From: Ferriphaselus sp. R-1
GTDB lineage: Bacteria; Pseudomonadota; Gammaproteobacteria; Burkholderiales; Gallionellaceae
DNA length: 64,000 nt
Direction: 5' to 3'
Assembly: GCF_000746095.1 (NCBI RefSeq)
Contig: NZ_JQKP01000003.1
Coordinates: 1 to 64,000 of the forward strand
Shown one piece after another: positions 30,441-39,372 of the stretch; positions within the stretch are counted from its first letter, which is position 1, and each line of letters opens with the position of its first letter. Below the pieces are notes generated by a model. The model did not search any database and was not told where the DNA came from. It saw nothing but the letters and a program-made list of their open reading frames with translations. The position numbers were made by a program, and so were the translations under genes.

Positions 30441-31243
30441 CAGCGTTTCCAGAACTGCCACCAGGGGCGGTCGGTGGCTTCCAGTATGGTCGGCGCACTA
30501 TCCCCGCCGTTGGCGGCAAGCACCCGCTGGGCATCGTCACGCAGGTCAGTCATGCCCAAGGCATCGTAGGCGCGGACCATGATGCGCAGGGCATCCACGG
30601 TCTGGGCCGACTGCGGGTAGATGGAAAGCACGTTCTTGGCCCGGTTCAACGCGGCGACATAGGCACCGCGCCGCAGGTAATAATTGGCCACATAGGTCTC
30701 GGACCGGGCCTGAGCATTGATCAGATATTGCATCCGCACCTTGGCATCGGGCACGTACTTGCTGTTGGGGAAGCGGGTGACGAGTTCGCTGAACGCGTCG
30801 AACGAATCCTGCGCCGCCTTGGCATCGCGCTCGGACAGGTCCTGCTGGAAGAAGTCGCCGAACACGCCCAGATCGGAGTTGAAGTTGATCAGGCCCTTCA
30901 GGTAGTAGACGTAGTCGATCTGCGGGCTGTTAGGGAACTGCTTGATGAAACGGTCCGCCGCAGCCAGGGCAGAGTCGGTTTCACGCTGTTTGTAGTAGGC
31001 GTAGGCGATCTCCATCTGTGCCTGTTGCGCATAGCGGCCATACGGATAGCGGGCGACCAGGCCTTCCAGCGTCTTGGCGGCCTTCTCGTAGTTCTCATCG
31101 GCCATTTGATCCTGAGCCTCGGCATACAGCGTCTCCACCGGGACGTTCTTGGCTACCTGGTCGGGACGACCATCGGGCAGGGGAGTAAAAAGCTGGCAGG
31201 CAGTGAGCGTAAGCAGGAGGAAAACGGCTAAACTACGGCGCAT
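30440..31243 (-). CDS. bamD: outer-membrane assembly lipoprotein BamD
   Basis: A 267-residue lipoprotein of the BAM complex. The signal RRSLAVFLLLTLTACQLF carries the lipobox with Cys at residue 16. Five TPR units follow; the first holds YAEAQDQMADENYEKAAKTL and later ones IAYAYYKQRETDSALAAADR and AFSELVTRFPNSKYVPDAK. It recruits beta-barrel substrates to BamA. The start (31241-31243) overlaps the start of rluD on the other strand. A TATAAT box on the minus strand at 31269-31274 supports transcription from inside the rluD frame. Confidence 0.95.
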   Translation of the reverse strand: MRRSLAVFLLLTLTACQLFTPLPDGRPDQVAKNVPVETLYAEAQDQMADENYEKAAKTLEGLVARYPYGRYAQQAQMEIAYAYYKQRETDSALAAADRFIKQFPNSPQIDYVYYLKGLINFNSDLGVFGDFFQQDLSERDAKAAQDSFDAFSELVTRFPNSKYVPDAKVRMQYLINAQARSETYVANYYLRRGAYVAALNRAKNVLSIYPQSAQTVDALRIMVRAYDALGMTDLRDDAQRVLAANGGDSAPTILEATDRPWWQFWKR

Positions 31244-32220
31244 GACGGAATCCAAAAAAATTTTCGCGATTATACCCGAATCCACCCCGGCGACAGTTTG
31301 CTTGCAGGTACCGATAGAGATGGGCGGTACCCGCCTCGATCAGGCACTCGCCAAGTTGTTGCCGGACTATTCCCGCAGTCGCCTGCAAAGCTGGATCGAA
31401 CAGGGGCTGGTGACGCTGAACGGCGCGCCCGCTACGGTCAAACAGAAGCTGTGGGGGGGCGAGCAGATCGAGGTGCTGCCGCAGACACTGCCGTCCGAGC
31501 AGGTGCACCAGCCCGAGGACATCGCGCTCGACATCGTGTACGAGGACGACGACATCCTGGTCATCAACAAGCCGGTCGGGTTGGTGGTGCATCCGGGCAG
31601 TGGCAACTGGGAAGGCACACTGCTGAACGCACTATTGCATCATGCGCCGCAGCTGGCCGAGCTGCCCCGCGCCGGTATCGTTCACCGGCTGGACAAGGAC
31701 ACCAGCGGCCTGATGGTGGTCGCCAAGACGTTGATCGCCCAGACCGCGCTGGTGCGCCAGATGCAGGAGCGCAGCGTCAAGCGCGAATATCTGGCGCTGG
31801 CCTGGGGAGAGTTCGCACGCGGCGGCAAAGTGGATGCACCTGTGGGCCGGCATCCGACGCAGCGGGTCAAGATGGCGGTGGTGGCGGACGGCAAACCCGC
31901 CGTCACCCATTACGCCATCGAGGAATCCTTCCCCGCCTGCACTTTGCTGCGTTGTCGCCTGGAGACGGGACGCACCCACCAGATCCGCGTACACATGGCG
32001 CACCTCGGCCACCCTCTGGTGGGCGACAGCATCTACATCAAGGGCGTGCAGAAATGCCCTCCGCAGTTGCGCACCATCCTGCACGGTTTCCCGCGTCAGG
32101 CGCTGCACGCCACCCGTCTGGCGCTCGAACACCCGACCCACAACGTGCACATGGAGTGGGAAGTGGCGATGCCGGAGGACATGGAACAGCTGCTGGAAGC
32201 TATCGATGAGGCCAGTGCCA

Positions 32221-32231
<11 letters not shown>
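31242..32231 (+). CDS. rluD: 23S rRNA pseudouridine synthase D
   Basis: A 329-residue pseudouridine synthase modifying helix 69 of 23S rRNA. An S4 domain (TRLDQALAKLLPDYSRSRLQ) is followed by the RluA-family catalytic domain with the catalytic Asp in VHRLDKDTSGL near residue 151, and TGRTHQIRVHMAHLGHPLVG near the end. The ATG at 31242 makes the protein open with about 30 residues before the S4 domain, slightly more than in E. coli; a TTG at 31302 or the ATG at 31320 are alternatives. Its start codon overlaps that of bamD on the other strand. Confidence 0.93.
31269..31274 (-). promoter_or_regulatory. -10 box of bamD
   Basis: The minus strand reads TATAAT here, 26 bases upstream of the bamD ATG, within an AT-rich run (31250-31275). 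A weak -35 (near 31292-31297) is all that precedes it. The box lies inside the first codons of rluD. Confidence 0.6.
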
Positions 32232-32973
<742 letters not shown>

Positions 32974-32976
32974 AGC

Positions 32977-34302
32977 TCAGCGCTCCGCGACCTTGGTCCG
33001 CATCAATGGCGGGTTCTGCGCCAGATACCGTTTTACGCCCGACAATACCGCATTCGCCAGCTTGTCCTGATAGGCATCGTCGGTGAGGCGACGCTCCTCG
33101 TCGGGATTACTGATGAAGGCAGTCTCCACCAGGATGGACGGGATGTCAGGCGATTTCAGAACGGCGAAACCGGCTTGCTCGACGTGGCCACGGTGCAGGG
33201 CGTTGATGTCGCCCAGCTCGCCCAGCACATGCTTGGCCAATTTGAGACTGTCGTTGATGGTCGCGGTCTGCGACAGGTCGAGCAGGGTGCGTGCCAGGTA
33301 AGGGTCTTTCACCGCGATGTTCACACCACCGATCAGGTCGGCCTCGTTCTCCTTTTTCGCCAGCCAGCGCGCTGCAGCACTGGTGGCCCCATGTTCGGAC
33401 AGGGCAAATACCGAGGAGCCATGCGCCTCCGGATTGATGAAGGCATCGGCGTGGATGGAGACGAACAGGTCGGCGTGGGCCGCACGCGCCTTGGCGGTGC
33501 GACCGCCCAGCGGAATGAAATAGTCGCCGTCGCGGATCAGCACGCCGCGCATCCCGTCCTGCTCATCCACCAACTTCTTCAGGCGGCGGGCGATGGCCAG
33601 CGTGACGTTCTTTTCCAAAGCCCCGCCGCTGCCATGCGCACCGGGATCTTCGCCGCCATGACCGGCATCGATGGCGATGATGAGCGTGCGCTCGGTCAGC
33701 TCGGCGCGGTTCCGGGGAGCTGGGGCAGGCTTGGCGGTGTCGCTACTGCCCAGGGTGGTGGCGAGTTTTCCGGCCACCTCCGCAGCGGGGCGTTTCTCGC
33801 CGCCCGGCGTGGGCACGGGCGCAGGTGTCGCACTCGGGGCGGGCGCAGCCTGCTCGGGACGTGTCTGCATCAGGGCCAGCAGAGGATCGACCGGCTGTGC
33901 CGGATATACGTCCAGCACCAGCCGGTAGCCGTACTCTGCCACCGGCTTCAGCTCGAACAGCTGCGGTTTGGCCTCGGCCTTGAGGTCGAGCACCAGACGC
34001 ACCACGCCGGGCTTGAAACGCCCCACCCGTACGCTCTTGATGTACGGGTCGTCGCTGCCCAGCTTGCCGGTCAGGTTCTTGAGCACGTCGTTCAGTTCGA
34101 CATCCTCCAGGTCGATCACCAGGCGTTCCGGGTCCTTGATGGCGAACATGTTGTAGCTCACCGGCTGCTTAGATTCCAGCGTCAACCGGGTGTAATCCTG
34201 CGCCGGCCACACACGCGCCGAACTGATGAGCGTCGCTGCCTGTACGGGAGCGAGCCACAGCAGGCAGAGCAGGGCGGCCAGTTTCAAAGTGCGTTCAAGC
34301 AT
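32977..34302 (-). CDS. amiC: N-acetylmuramoyl-L-alanine amidase AmiC-like
   Basis: A 441-residue septal amidase. A Sec signal ends VQAA-TL. An AMIN domain (about residues 25-135, with VRVGRFKPGVVRLVLDLKAE) binds peptidoglycan, a Pro/Ala-rich linker follows, and the catalytic domain (from about residue 208) has IAIDAGHGGEDPGAHGSGG, FVSIHADAF and SILVETAFISN with the zinc ligands and Glu. It splits septal peptidoglycan during daughter-cell separation and would need an EnvC/NlpD-like activator. The start overlaps the tsaE end by 19 bases. Confidence 0.95.
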   Translation of the reverse strand: MLERTLKLAALLCLLWLAPVQAATLISSARVWPAQDYTRLTLESKQPVSYNMFAIKDPERLVIDLEDVELNDVLKNLTGKLGSDDPYIKSVRVGRFKPGVVRLVLDLKAEAKPQLFELKPVAEYGYRLVLDVYPAQPVDPLLALMQTRPEQAAPAPSATPAPVPTPGGEKRPAAEVAGKLATTLGSSDTAKPAPAPRNRAELTERTLIIAIDAGHGGEDPGAHGSGGALEKNVTLAIARRLKKLVDEQDGMRGVLIRDGDYFIPLGGRTAKARAAHADLFVSIHADAFINPEAHGSSVFALSEHGATSAAARWLAKKENEADLIGGVNIAVKDPYLARTLLDLSQTATINDSLKLAKHVLGELGDINALHRGHVEQAGFAVLKSPDIPSILVETAFISNPDEERRLTDDAYQDKLANAVLSGVKRYLAQNPPLMRTKVAER

Positions 34303-34745
34303 CGTTTTCCTGCTTCACTGTAGGCGCGTAACCGCGCTGCCCGTCCATGCGGCACGATCTGCAAGCCGATCTCCACATCCGCCTCGGGCACCAGGCCCTG
34401 CGCCATTTCCGGCCATTCCACCAGACAGATGTTGTGTCCGTCGAACTCGTCGCGGAAGCCCGCCGCTTCCCATTCGCTTTCGTCCTGAAAACGGTAAAGG
34501 TCGAAATGCCGCAGTTCGAGCCCCCCCGCCTGATAAGGCTCGATCAGGGTATAGGTCGGGCTCTTGACGCGCCCCTGATGGCCGAGCCCGTGCAGCAAGG
34601 CGCGCACCAGAGTGGTCTTGCCCGCGCCCAGATCGCCGCGCAGCCAGACCACCAGACCGGGCCGCAAGGCGCGGGCCAGCCGAGCGCCCAGCGCGATGGT
34701 CGCGGCCTCGTCGGGCAGGTTCAAGGTATCATCGGTGTCATGCAA
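34284..34745 (-). CDS. tsaE: tRNA threonylcarbamoyladenosine biosynthesis ATPase TsaE
   Basis: A 153-residue P-loop protein of the YjeE/TsaE family, needed for t6A37 modification of ANN-decoding tRNAs. The Walker A is RGDLGAGKTTLVRA, followed by RVKSPTYTLIEPYQ, LRHFDLYRFQD and LVEWPEMA, all typical. No ATG is in frame near the N-terminus. The TTG at 34743-34745 is preferred as start because GGAGA lies about 10 bases upstream, and it makes the gene overlap the divergent queG by 6 bases. Confidence 0.9.
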   Translation of the reverse strand: MHDTDDTLNLPDEAATIALGARLARALRPGLVVWLRGDLGAGKTTLVRALLHGLGHQGRVKSPTYTLIEPYQAGGLELRHFDLYRFQDESEWEAAGFRDEFDGHNICLVEWPEMAQGLVPEADVEIGLQIVPHGRAARLRAYSEAGKRCLNAL

Positions 34746-35816
34746 CAGAATTCATCTCCACAGGAACTGGCCGCACTGGCCGCACGTATCAAGGCATGGG
34801 GCAGCGAGCTGGGCTTTCAGGCCGTAGGCATCGGCGGTATCGATCTTTCCAGCGCCGAAGCCGGGCTGACGGACTGGCTGGCACAGGGTTTTCACGGCGG
34901 CATGGATTATATGGCAAAACATGGCCTCAAACGTGCCCGCCCGGCAGAGCTGGTGCCGGGTACGCTGAGTGTCATCTCGGTGCGCATGGATTACCTGAGC
35001 GTGGCCGCCCAGGCGGGCTGGACCGTGCTGGAGGACGGCTCGCGCGCCTACATCTCGCGCTATGCGCTGGGGCGCGACTACCACAAGGTGCTGCGCAACC
35101 GGCTGGATAAGCTGGCACAGCGCATCCGCGAGGAAGTGGGGGAGTTCGGCTACCGTGTGTTCACCGACAGCGCTCCGGTGCTCGAAGTCGAACTGGCCAG
35201 GCGTACCCGGCTGGGCTGGCGCGGCAAGCACACTTTGCTGCTCAGCCGCGAACAGGGCTCCTGGTTCTTTCTGGGCGAGCTGTTCACTGACCTGCCGTTG
35301 CCTGCCGACATCGCCGGGGACGAGCACTGCGGCAGTTGCCGCCGCTGCCTGGACATCTGCCCGACGCAAGCCATCGTCGCCCCTTACCGGCTGGATGCCC
35401 GTCGCTGCATCTCGTACCTGACCATCGAGCATCGGGGCAGCATCCCGCTCGAACTGCGCCCGCTCATCGGCAACCGCATCTACGGCTGCGACGACTGCCA
35501 GCTGGTCTGCCCGTGGAACCGTTTTGCCCAGATCAGTACAGAGGCGGACTTCGCGGTGCGTCACGGGCTGGACGATGTCGGTTTGGTCGAACTCTTCGCC
35601 TGGGACGAGGCGACGTTCAACACGCGCATGGCCGGCAGTCCCATCTACCGCATCGGCCATGAACAATGGCAGCGCAACCTGGCGGTCGCGCTGGGCAACG
35701 CGCCGCCCGATGCCGCGATACGGCGGGCGCTGCAACAAGGTCTGGCGCTGGCTACGCCACTGGTGGCGGAGCACATCGCATGGGCGCTCGACCGGCAAGA
35801 CGGTGTGGTCAGCTGA
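34740..35816 (+). CDS. queG: epoxyqueuosine reductase
   Basis: A 358-residue cobalamin- and [4Fe-4S]-dependent enzyme for the last step of queuosine synthesis in tRNA. The two cluster motifs are CGSCRRCLDICPTQAI and CDDCQLVCPWNRF, giving the two ferredoxin-like clusters. The N-terminal cobalamin domain has LGFQAVGIGGIDLSSAE and FHGGMDYMAKH, and a C-terminal HEAT-like repeat follows (RNLAVALGNAPPDAAIRRAL). The ATG at 34740 is used although no strong ribosome site precedes it. It diverges from tsaE with overlapping starts. Confidence 0.95.
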   Translation: MQQNSSPQELAALAARIKAWGSELGFQAVGIGGIDLSSAEAGLTDWLAQGFHGGMDYMAKHGLKRARPAELVPGTLSVISVRMDYLSVAAQAGWTVLEDGSRAYISRYALGRDYHKVLRNRLDKLAQRIREEVGEFGYRVFTDSAPVLEVELARRTRLGWRGKHTLLLSREQGSWFFLGELFTDLPLPADIAGDEHCGSCRRCLDICPTQAIVAPYRLDARRCISYLTIEHRGSIPLELRPLIGNRIYGCDDCQLVCPWNRFAQISTEADFAVRHGLDDVGLVELFAWDEATFNTRMAGSPIYRIGHEQWQRNLAVALGNAPPDAAIRRALQQGLALATPLVAEHIAWALDRQDGVVS

Positions 35817-35955
35817 GGGGCGGTTCGGTCACAGGCCTTGCGCAACAGCCAGCCTGAACGGTAGGATGCCCCGCGCTGGCACGGAGTCGCCGGCAGATAA
35901 AAAACGGGGCGAGCGGTTCTTTGCTCCACCATGGAAGAATAGGAGTGAAGAGTTG

Positions 35956-36852
35956 ATGCAACCCTGTTGGGCTCGTTGCCTGTTGATCGCCGCGTCGATC
36001 GCACTAGCTCCGGTCGCTGTTGCCGATACCGGCCTGATCGGTTCCTGGTGCGACCAGCTCGGTAGTCGCCTGCACAGCGTCTCTGCCGATGCTTGTCGCG
36101 TGCAGGATTTCACCGTCGCGAACGAACGCACCACCAGGGGAAATCTCCTGGTGATGCGCGACATCGCGGTCGACGACGACAAACTGCCGCCCGACGCAAA
36201 GCGCATCCTGGTCATCGGCGGTATCCATGGCGATGAGCTCACTTCGGTGTCGACGGTCTTCCGCTGGTTGAGCTGGATCGACCAGTCCGGTGCGGTGGAT
36301 TACCGCTGGCGGGTGATCCCGGTCGCCAATCCTGACGGCCTGTTCGCGCGCCCTCCGACCCGCGTCAACGCCAACGGCGTGGACATCAACCGCAACTTCC
36401 AGACCCCGGATTGGGAGCGCGATGCCCGCAGCTATTGGACGCAGCGTACGGGCAGCGATCCGCGCCGCAATCCCGGCAAGCAGGCCTGCTCGGAGGTGGA
36501 AACGCGCTGGCTGCAGCAGCAGGTTGAGATGTTTCACCCCGATCTGGTGATTAGCGTCCATGCGCCGTACAACTTGCTCGACTACGATGGCTCGATGCCC
36601 GAACCGACCCGCTTCGGGCGCTTGTTGCTCAACCGGCTGGGCGTGTATCCGGGCTCCATGGGTAACTACAGCGGTTTGTACAAGCAGATACCAGTCATCA
36701 CCATCGAGCTGCCGAATGCCACCAACATGCCCAGCCTGAGCGACCAGCGGGCCATGTGGGAGGACATGCTTCAGTGGATGCGGCGCAATCTTCCGGTGGC
36801 GCTGCCACCCTCCGGACTCAAAGGCATCGACGTATCGCCGGTCCCGGATTGA
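35956..36852 (+). CDS. exported M14-family zinc peptidase (murein peptide amidase-like)
   Basis: A 298-residue zinc carboxypeptidase. The signal peptide is MQPCWARCLLIAASIALAPV ending around residue 23. The zinc ligands are His and Glu of IGGIHGDELTSV and the His of VISVHAPYNLLDYDG; NGVDINRNFQTP supplies the substrate-binding Arg, and ITIELPNATNM carries the catalytic Glu. The layout is closest to MpaA, which cuts the gamma-D-Glu to meso-DAP bond in murein peptides, but exported here. GGAGTGAAG precedes the ATG. Its stop codon overlaps a promoter, and no obvious terminator separates it from the small transcription unit that follows. The 139-base gap before it (35817-35955) holds nothing recognised. 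Confidence 0.85.
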   Translation: MQPCWARCLLIAASIALAPVAVADTGLIGSWCDQLGSRLHSVSADACRVQDFTVANERTTRGNLLVMRDIAVDDDKLPPDAKRILVIGGIHGDELTSVSTVFRWLSWIDQSGAVDYRWRVIPVANPDGLFARPPTRVNANGVDINRNFQTPDWERDARSYWTQRTGSDPRRNPGKQACSEVETRWLQQQVEMFHPDLVISVHAPYNLLDYDGSMPEPTRFGRLLLNRLGVYPGSMGNYSGLYKQIPVITIELPNATNMPSLSDQRAMWEDMLQWMRRNLPVALPPSGLKGIDVSPVPD

Positions 36853-36878
36853 CAGTCCGCCCCCGGCCTCAGGATAAT
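36849..36878 (+). promoter_or_regulatory. sigma-70 promoter overlapping the peptidase stop codon
   Basis: TTGACA at 36849-36854 (exact -35 consensus) and GATAAT at 36873-36878 with an 18-base spacer. The stop codon of the peptidase gene (36850-36852) is within the -35 box. Transcription would start near 36885, giving a short or absent leader before the ATG at 36887. Confidence 0.7.
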
Positions 36879-36886
36879 CCGCGCCC

Positions 36887-36982
36887 ATGAGAACCCCGAC
36901 CATCCTCCGTATCCGCCGTGTAATGCCGTCCAGCCTGGTACGCAAGGCCTGGCTGCGCGCGCGCTGTGGTCCGGAAAGTTAG
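36887..36982 (+). CDS. putative 31-residue Arg-rich leader peptide
   Basis: Opens MRTPTILRIRRVM and ends at a TAG at 36980-36982; 7 of 31 residues are Arg. It lies right after a strong promoter and directly before a pair of competing hairpins and a terminator, the arrangement of a transcription attenuator. If the message begins near 36885 the ORF would be nearly leaderless; if it is read from upstream, AGGA at 36871-36874 could serve as a ribosome site. Translation is not proven, and it may instead be a small regulatory RNA. Confidence 0.45.
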   Translation: MRTPTILRIRRVMPSSLVRKAWLRARCGPES

Positions 36983-37045
36983 CCATCTGAAGTCTCACCG
37001 ATCTTTCCAGGCCACAGCTAACAGTCTGTGGCCTGTTTGTTTTCT
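36964..37045 (+). promoter_or_regulatory. candidate attenuator: mutually exclusive antiterminator and terminator
   Basis: Segment A (CTGTGGTCCGGAAAG, 36964-36978) pairs with segment B (CTTTCCAGGCCACAG, 37003-37017) at 14 of 15 positions, one of them a U-G wobble. Segment B also pairs, via GGCCACAG (37010-37017), with segment C (CTGTGGCC, 37026-37033), forming an 8-bp hairpin followed by TGTTTGTTTTCT, a good intrinsic terminator. A:B and B:C cannot coexist. The leader ORF stops 2 bases past A, so a ribosome at the stop would cover A and favour the terminator. The EamA gene begins at 37066. Confidence 0.6.
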
Positions 37046-37065
37046 ACCCGAGGAGGGGATGCGTC

Positions 37066-37956
37066 ATGTCGCTTTCGGCAGCCTTTGTTTCCGTGATCCT
37101 GATCTGGTCCACCACGCCGCTCGCCATCAAATGGAGCGCGCTGGAGGCCGGGTTCAGCTTCGCTGTGTTCTCGCGCATGGTGATCGGCACGCTGCTGTGC
37201 GCCGCGTTGCTGGTGACCCTGCGCGTGCGCTTCCCGCTGCATCGCAGGGCGCGTCTGGCCTATCTGGTCAGTGGCACGAGCATGTTCGGCGCGATGGGCT
37301 TGAGCTATTGGTCAGCGCAGTTCATCAGCTCAGGCATGATCTCGGTGCTGTTCGGCTTGTCGCCGCTCATCACCAGCCTGGGGGCCATGCTGTGGTTGAA
37401 GGAAGAGGCGCTGACAGCGAACAAGCTGGCCGGTATCGCGTTCGGAGTGTTGGGCCTGTTCACGGTGTTCTACGGCAACCTGCAGCTGGGCAGCGAGGCG
37501 GTGCTGGGACTGGCCGCCTTGCTGTTGGCAGTGGTGGTGCAGTCGCTCGGCCTGGTGTGGCTCAAGCGTATCGGGGACGATAGTCCGCCACTGGCCACGA
37601 CCTTGGGCAGCTTGCTGGTCGGACTGCCGTTGTTCTTTGCCGAATGGATGCTCACGGCAGGCGGGGTGGTTCCTGCCGCGCTCTCTGGCAGAGCCTCGGC
37701 TGCCATCGTCTATCTGGGCATCGTCGGCTCGGTGCTGGGCTTTGTGCTCTATTACTACCTCATCAAGTACATGGAGGCGGGGCGCATCGCGCTCATCACG
37801 CTGGTCACGCCGGTGTTGGCCCTGTTGCTCGGCAGCTATCTGAACGGCGAGGTGGTACTGCCGCAGGTGTGGGCGGGTACGGCCAGCATCCTGTTCGGTC
37901 TGGCGCTGCATCGCTGGGGTACGCGCTGGATGGGCGGTTCCGGTAGCCGCCTTTGA
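37066..37956 (+). CDS. EamA/DMT-superfamily transporter
   Basis: A 296-residue ten-helix transporter with two EamA repeats. The first repeat starts FVSVILIWSTTPLAIKWSAL and the second near LGLAALLLAVVVQSLGLVWL. It likely exports or imports a small metabolite such as an amino acid, cofactor or amine; substrate cannot be read. AGGAGGGG lies 7 bases upstream of the ATG at 37066, better than the out-of-frame ATG at 37059. It is preceded by a terminator and a candidate attenuator and so should be conditionally expressed. Confidence 0.9.
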   Translation: MSLSAAFVSVILIWSTTPLAIKWSALEAGFSFAVFSRMVIGTLLCAALLVTLRVRFPLHRRARLAYLVSGTSMFGAMGLSYWSAQFISSGMISVLFGLSPLITSLGAMLWLKEEALTANKLAGIAFGVLGLFTVFYGNLQLGSEAVLGLAALLLAVVVQSLGLVWLKRIGDDSPPLATTLGSLLVGLPLFFAEWMLTAGGVVPAALSGRASAAIVYLGIVGSVLGFVLYYYLIKYMEAGRIALITLVTPVLALLLGSYLNGEVVLPQVWAGTASILFGLALHRWGTRWMGGSGSRL

Positions 37957-38027
37957 ACGGTGAATAGGCGGCCCCTGGTCCCGATTATTGATTACACTGC
38001 GCCGATTATTCGTCCGGAATGATTGCC

Positions 38028-38648
38028 ATGACTGCTCCCAAAATCAGGAAGGTTGCACCGACCAAGGATGAGATCGCAGCGATGCCGCCGTTCGTGGGAC
38101 TGCCGCTGCAGCACATCCATATTCCGAGCTGTCGCGAGGAGTTCGCTGCGGCTGCTGCCGAGATCATGGCAGCGGGTGTGGTCGGCTTCGATACCGAGTC
38201 AAAACCGACCTTCGTCAGTGGCGAGGTCAGCGACGGGCCGCATCTGGTGCAGTTCGCCTTGCACGACAAGGCCTACCTGTTCCAGCCGCATCGCGCGGAG
38301 GGGCTGCCGTATCTGATTGAGCTGTTGCGCTCGCAACAGCTCATCAAGGCCGGATTCGGCCTGAGGTCTGATGGCTCGCATGTCCGTGCCCGATTCGGTG
38401 TGGACATGGGGGGCGTGGTCGATCTGAACCATGTGTTCAGCCATGACGGTTACCACCGCGAGATGGGCGTGCGTGCAGCCGTGGCGCTCATGTTCCGGCA
38501 GCGTTTTGCCAAGTCGCGCAAGGTCACCACTTCGAACTGGGCGCAACGTGAACTCACCGCGCAGCAACAGCTCTATGCCGCCAACGATGCCTACGCGGCC
38601 CTGAGGGTGCTGCAAGCGCTGGGCATGGAAAAATTGGCTTATTCCTGA
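38028..38648 (+). CDS. RNase D-like 3'-5' exonuclease
   Basis: A 206-residue DEDDy-type exonuclease domain protein. Exo I is VVGFDTESKP (Asp-Glu), Exo II lies in QLIKAGFGLRSDGSH, and Exo III is YAANDAYAALRVL (Tyr and Asp). It lacks the HRDC domains of full RNase D, so it resembles the short Orn/RNase D-like exonucleases of Betaproteobacteria. Substrate (RNA ends or DNA) is unknown. ATGs at 38019 and 38028 are possible; the latter has GGAA at a normal distance. Confidence 0.85.
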   Translation: MTAPKIRKVAPTKDEIAAMPPFVGLPLQHIHIPSCREEFAAAAAEIMAAGVVGFDTESKPTFVSGEVSDGPHLVQFALHDKAYLFQPHRAEGLPYLIELLRSQQLIKAGFGLRSDGSHVRARFGVDMGGVVDLNHVFSHDGYHREMGVRAAVALMFRQRFAKSRKVTTSNWAQRELTAQQQLYAANDAYAALRVLQALGMEKLAYS

Positions 38649-38669
38649 CCAACAGCAGTGAGCTTGATT

Positions 38670-38711
38670 CCTGACTTGCGGTCAGGATATGATGCGGTCG
38701 TTTTGTGACCG
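38670..38711. promoter_or_regulatory. dyad operators and promoter of the TetR gene
   Basis: CCTGAC-TTGCG-GTCAGG (38670-38686) and CGGTC-GTTTTGT-GACCG (38695-38711) are two inverted repeats flanking TATGAT at 38688-38693, a likely -10 box, just before the TetR ATG at 38722. Positions suit autoregulation by the TetR protein. The two dyads differ, so they may not bind the same dimer. Confidence 0.5.
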
Positions 38712-38721
38712 AAAGTCAATT

Positions 38722-39372
38722 ATGGCTCGCCCCTCGATCAGTCCGGAAGAAAGGCAGTTGCGTACCACCCAGCTACTGGACGCGGCTGTGGCTTTGTTGC
38801 TGGAGAATCCCGACCGTATCCCCAGCGTGGCCGAGGTCGCGGCGCGTGCCGGCATCGCCAAGGGGGCGGTCTACCTGTATTTCAGACGTAAGGAAGATCT
38901 GTTGCTGGCAGCCCACGAGCGCCACATCGCCATGTTCTTCGATGCCTTGGTGGAATACGCCCAGGCCGATGCCCCGGTGACTTTCGCCGGCGTGTTCGAG
39001 CTGGCGACCCTCCATTTGATCCAGCCTCAGGTCGTGTTGCCGTTGGCCGCCCTGATTGGAGGGGTGCTGCACAAAAAGGCCCATCCAGAGGCGGTAGACG
39101 CCTTCGAGCAGCGCCTGGCCGAGCGCCTGCGGCTGGCTGGCAGTCTGCTATACCGCCATTTCCCATTGCCCGACGAGTTGAGCGGCGTTCGCCTGCTGAT
39201 GCGCTCGTTCGCCCTGATCCTGGGGCTGTGGCAGCTGATCGGCAGGGAGAAGCCGATGTGCGGCAGCCCTGAGATATCCGCCATGCTGCTGCCCGATTAC
39301 CCCTCCGAACTGCATGCGGCGCTGTACGCGCTGTGGCAGGGTGCCTACGACAAGGACGACAACCATGCATAA
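38722..39372 (+). CDS. TetR-family repressor
   Basis: A 216-residue TetR-type regulator. The N-terminal helix-turn-helix is RIPSVAEVAARAGIAKGAVYLYFRRKEDLLLAA, with the recognition helix KGAVYLYF. The C-terminal ligand domain is helical and unassigned. It overlaps the membrane-fusion-protein gene by 8 bases and therefore likely represses its own operon with the RND pump. Dyad symmetry sits upstream at the promoter. The start at 38722 is chosen over an upstream ATG because it opens MARPSISPEERQ, the usual form. Confidence 0.9.
   Translation: MARPSISPEERQLRTTQLLDAAVALLLENPDRIPSVAEVAARAGIAKGAVYLYFRRKEDLLLAAHERHIAMFFDALVEYAQADAPVTFAGVFELATLHLIQPQVVLPLAALIGGVLHKKAHPEAVDAFEQRLAERLRLAGSLLYRHFPLPDELSGVRLLMRSFALILGLWQLIGREKPMCGSPEISAMLLPDYPSELHAALYALWQGAYDKDDNHA

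Noticed and set aside
35860-35950. Minus-strand reading MVEQRTARP, as seen in misread tRNA genes
   Set aside because: No cloverleaf can be drawn there: no T-arm GTTCGA and no acceptor pairing.
36966-37583. ORF overlapping the EamA gene in another frame, starting at the ATG at 37059
   Set aside because: It has no transmembrane or domain logic; the frame starting at 37066 codes for a clear ten-helix transporter.
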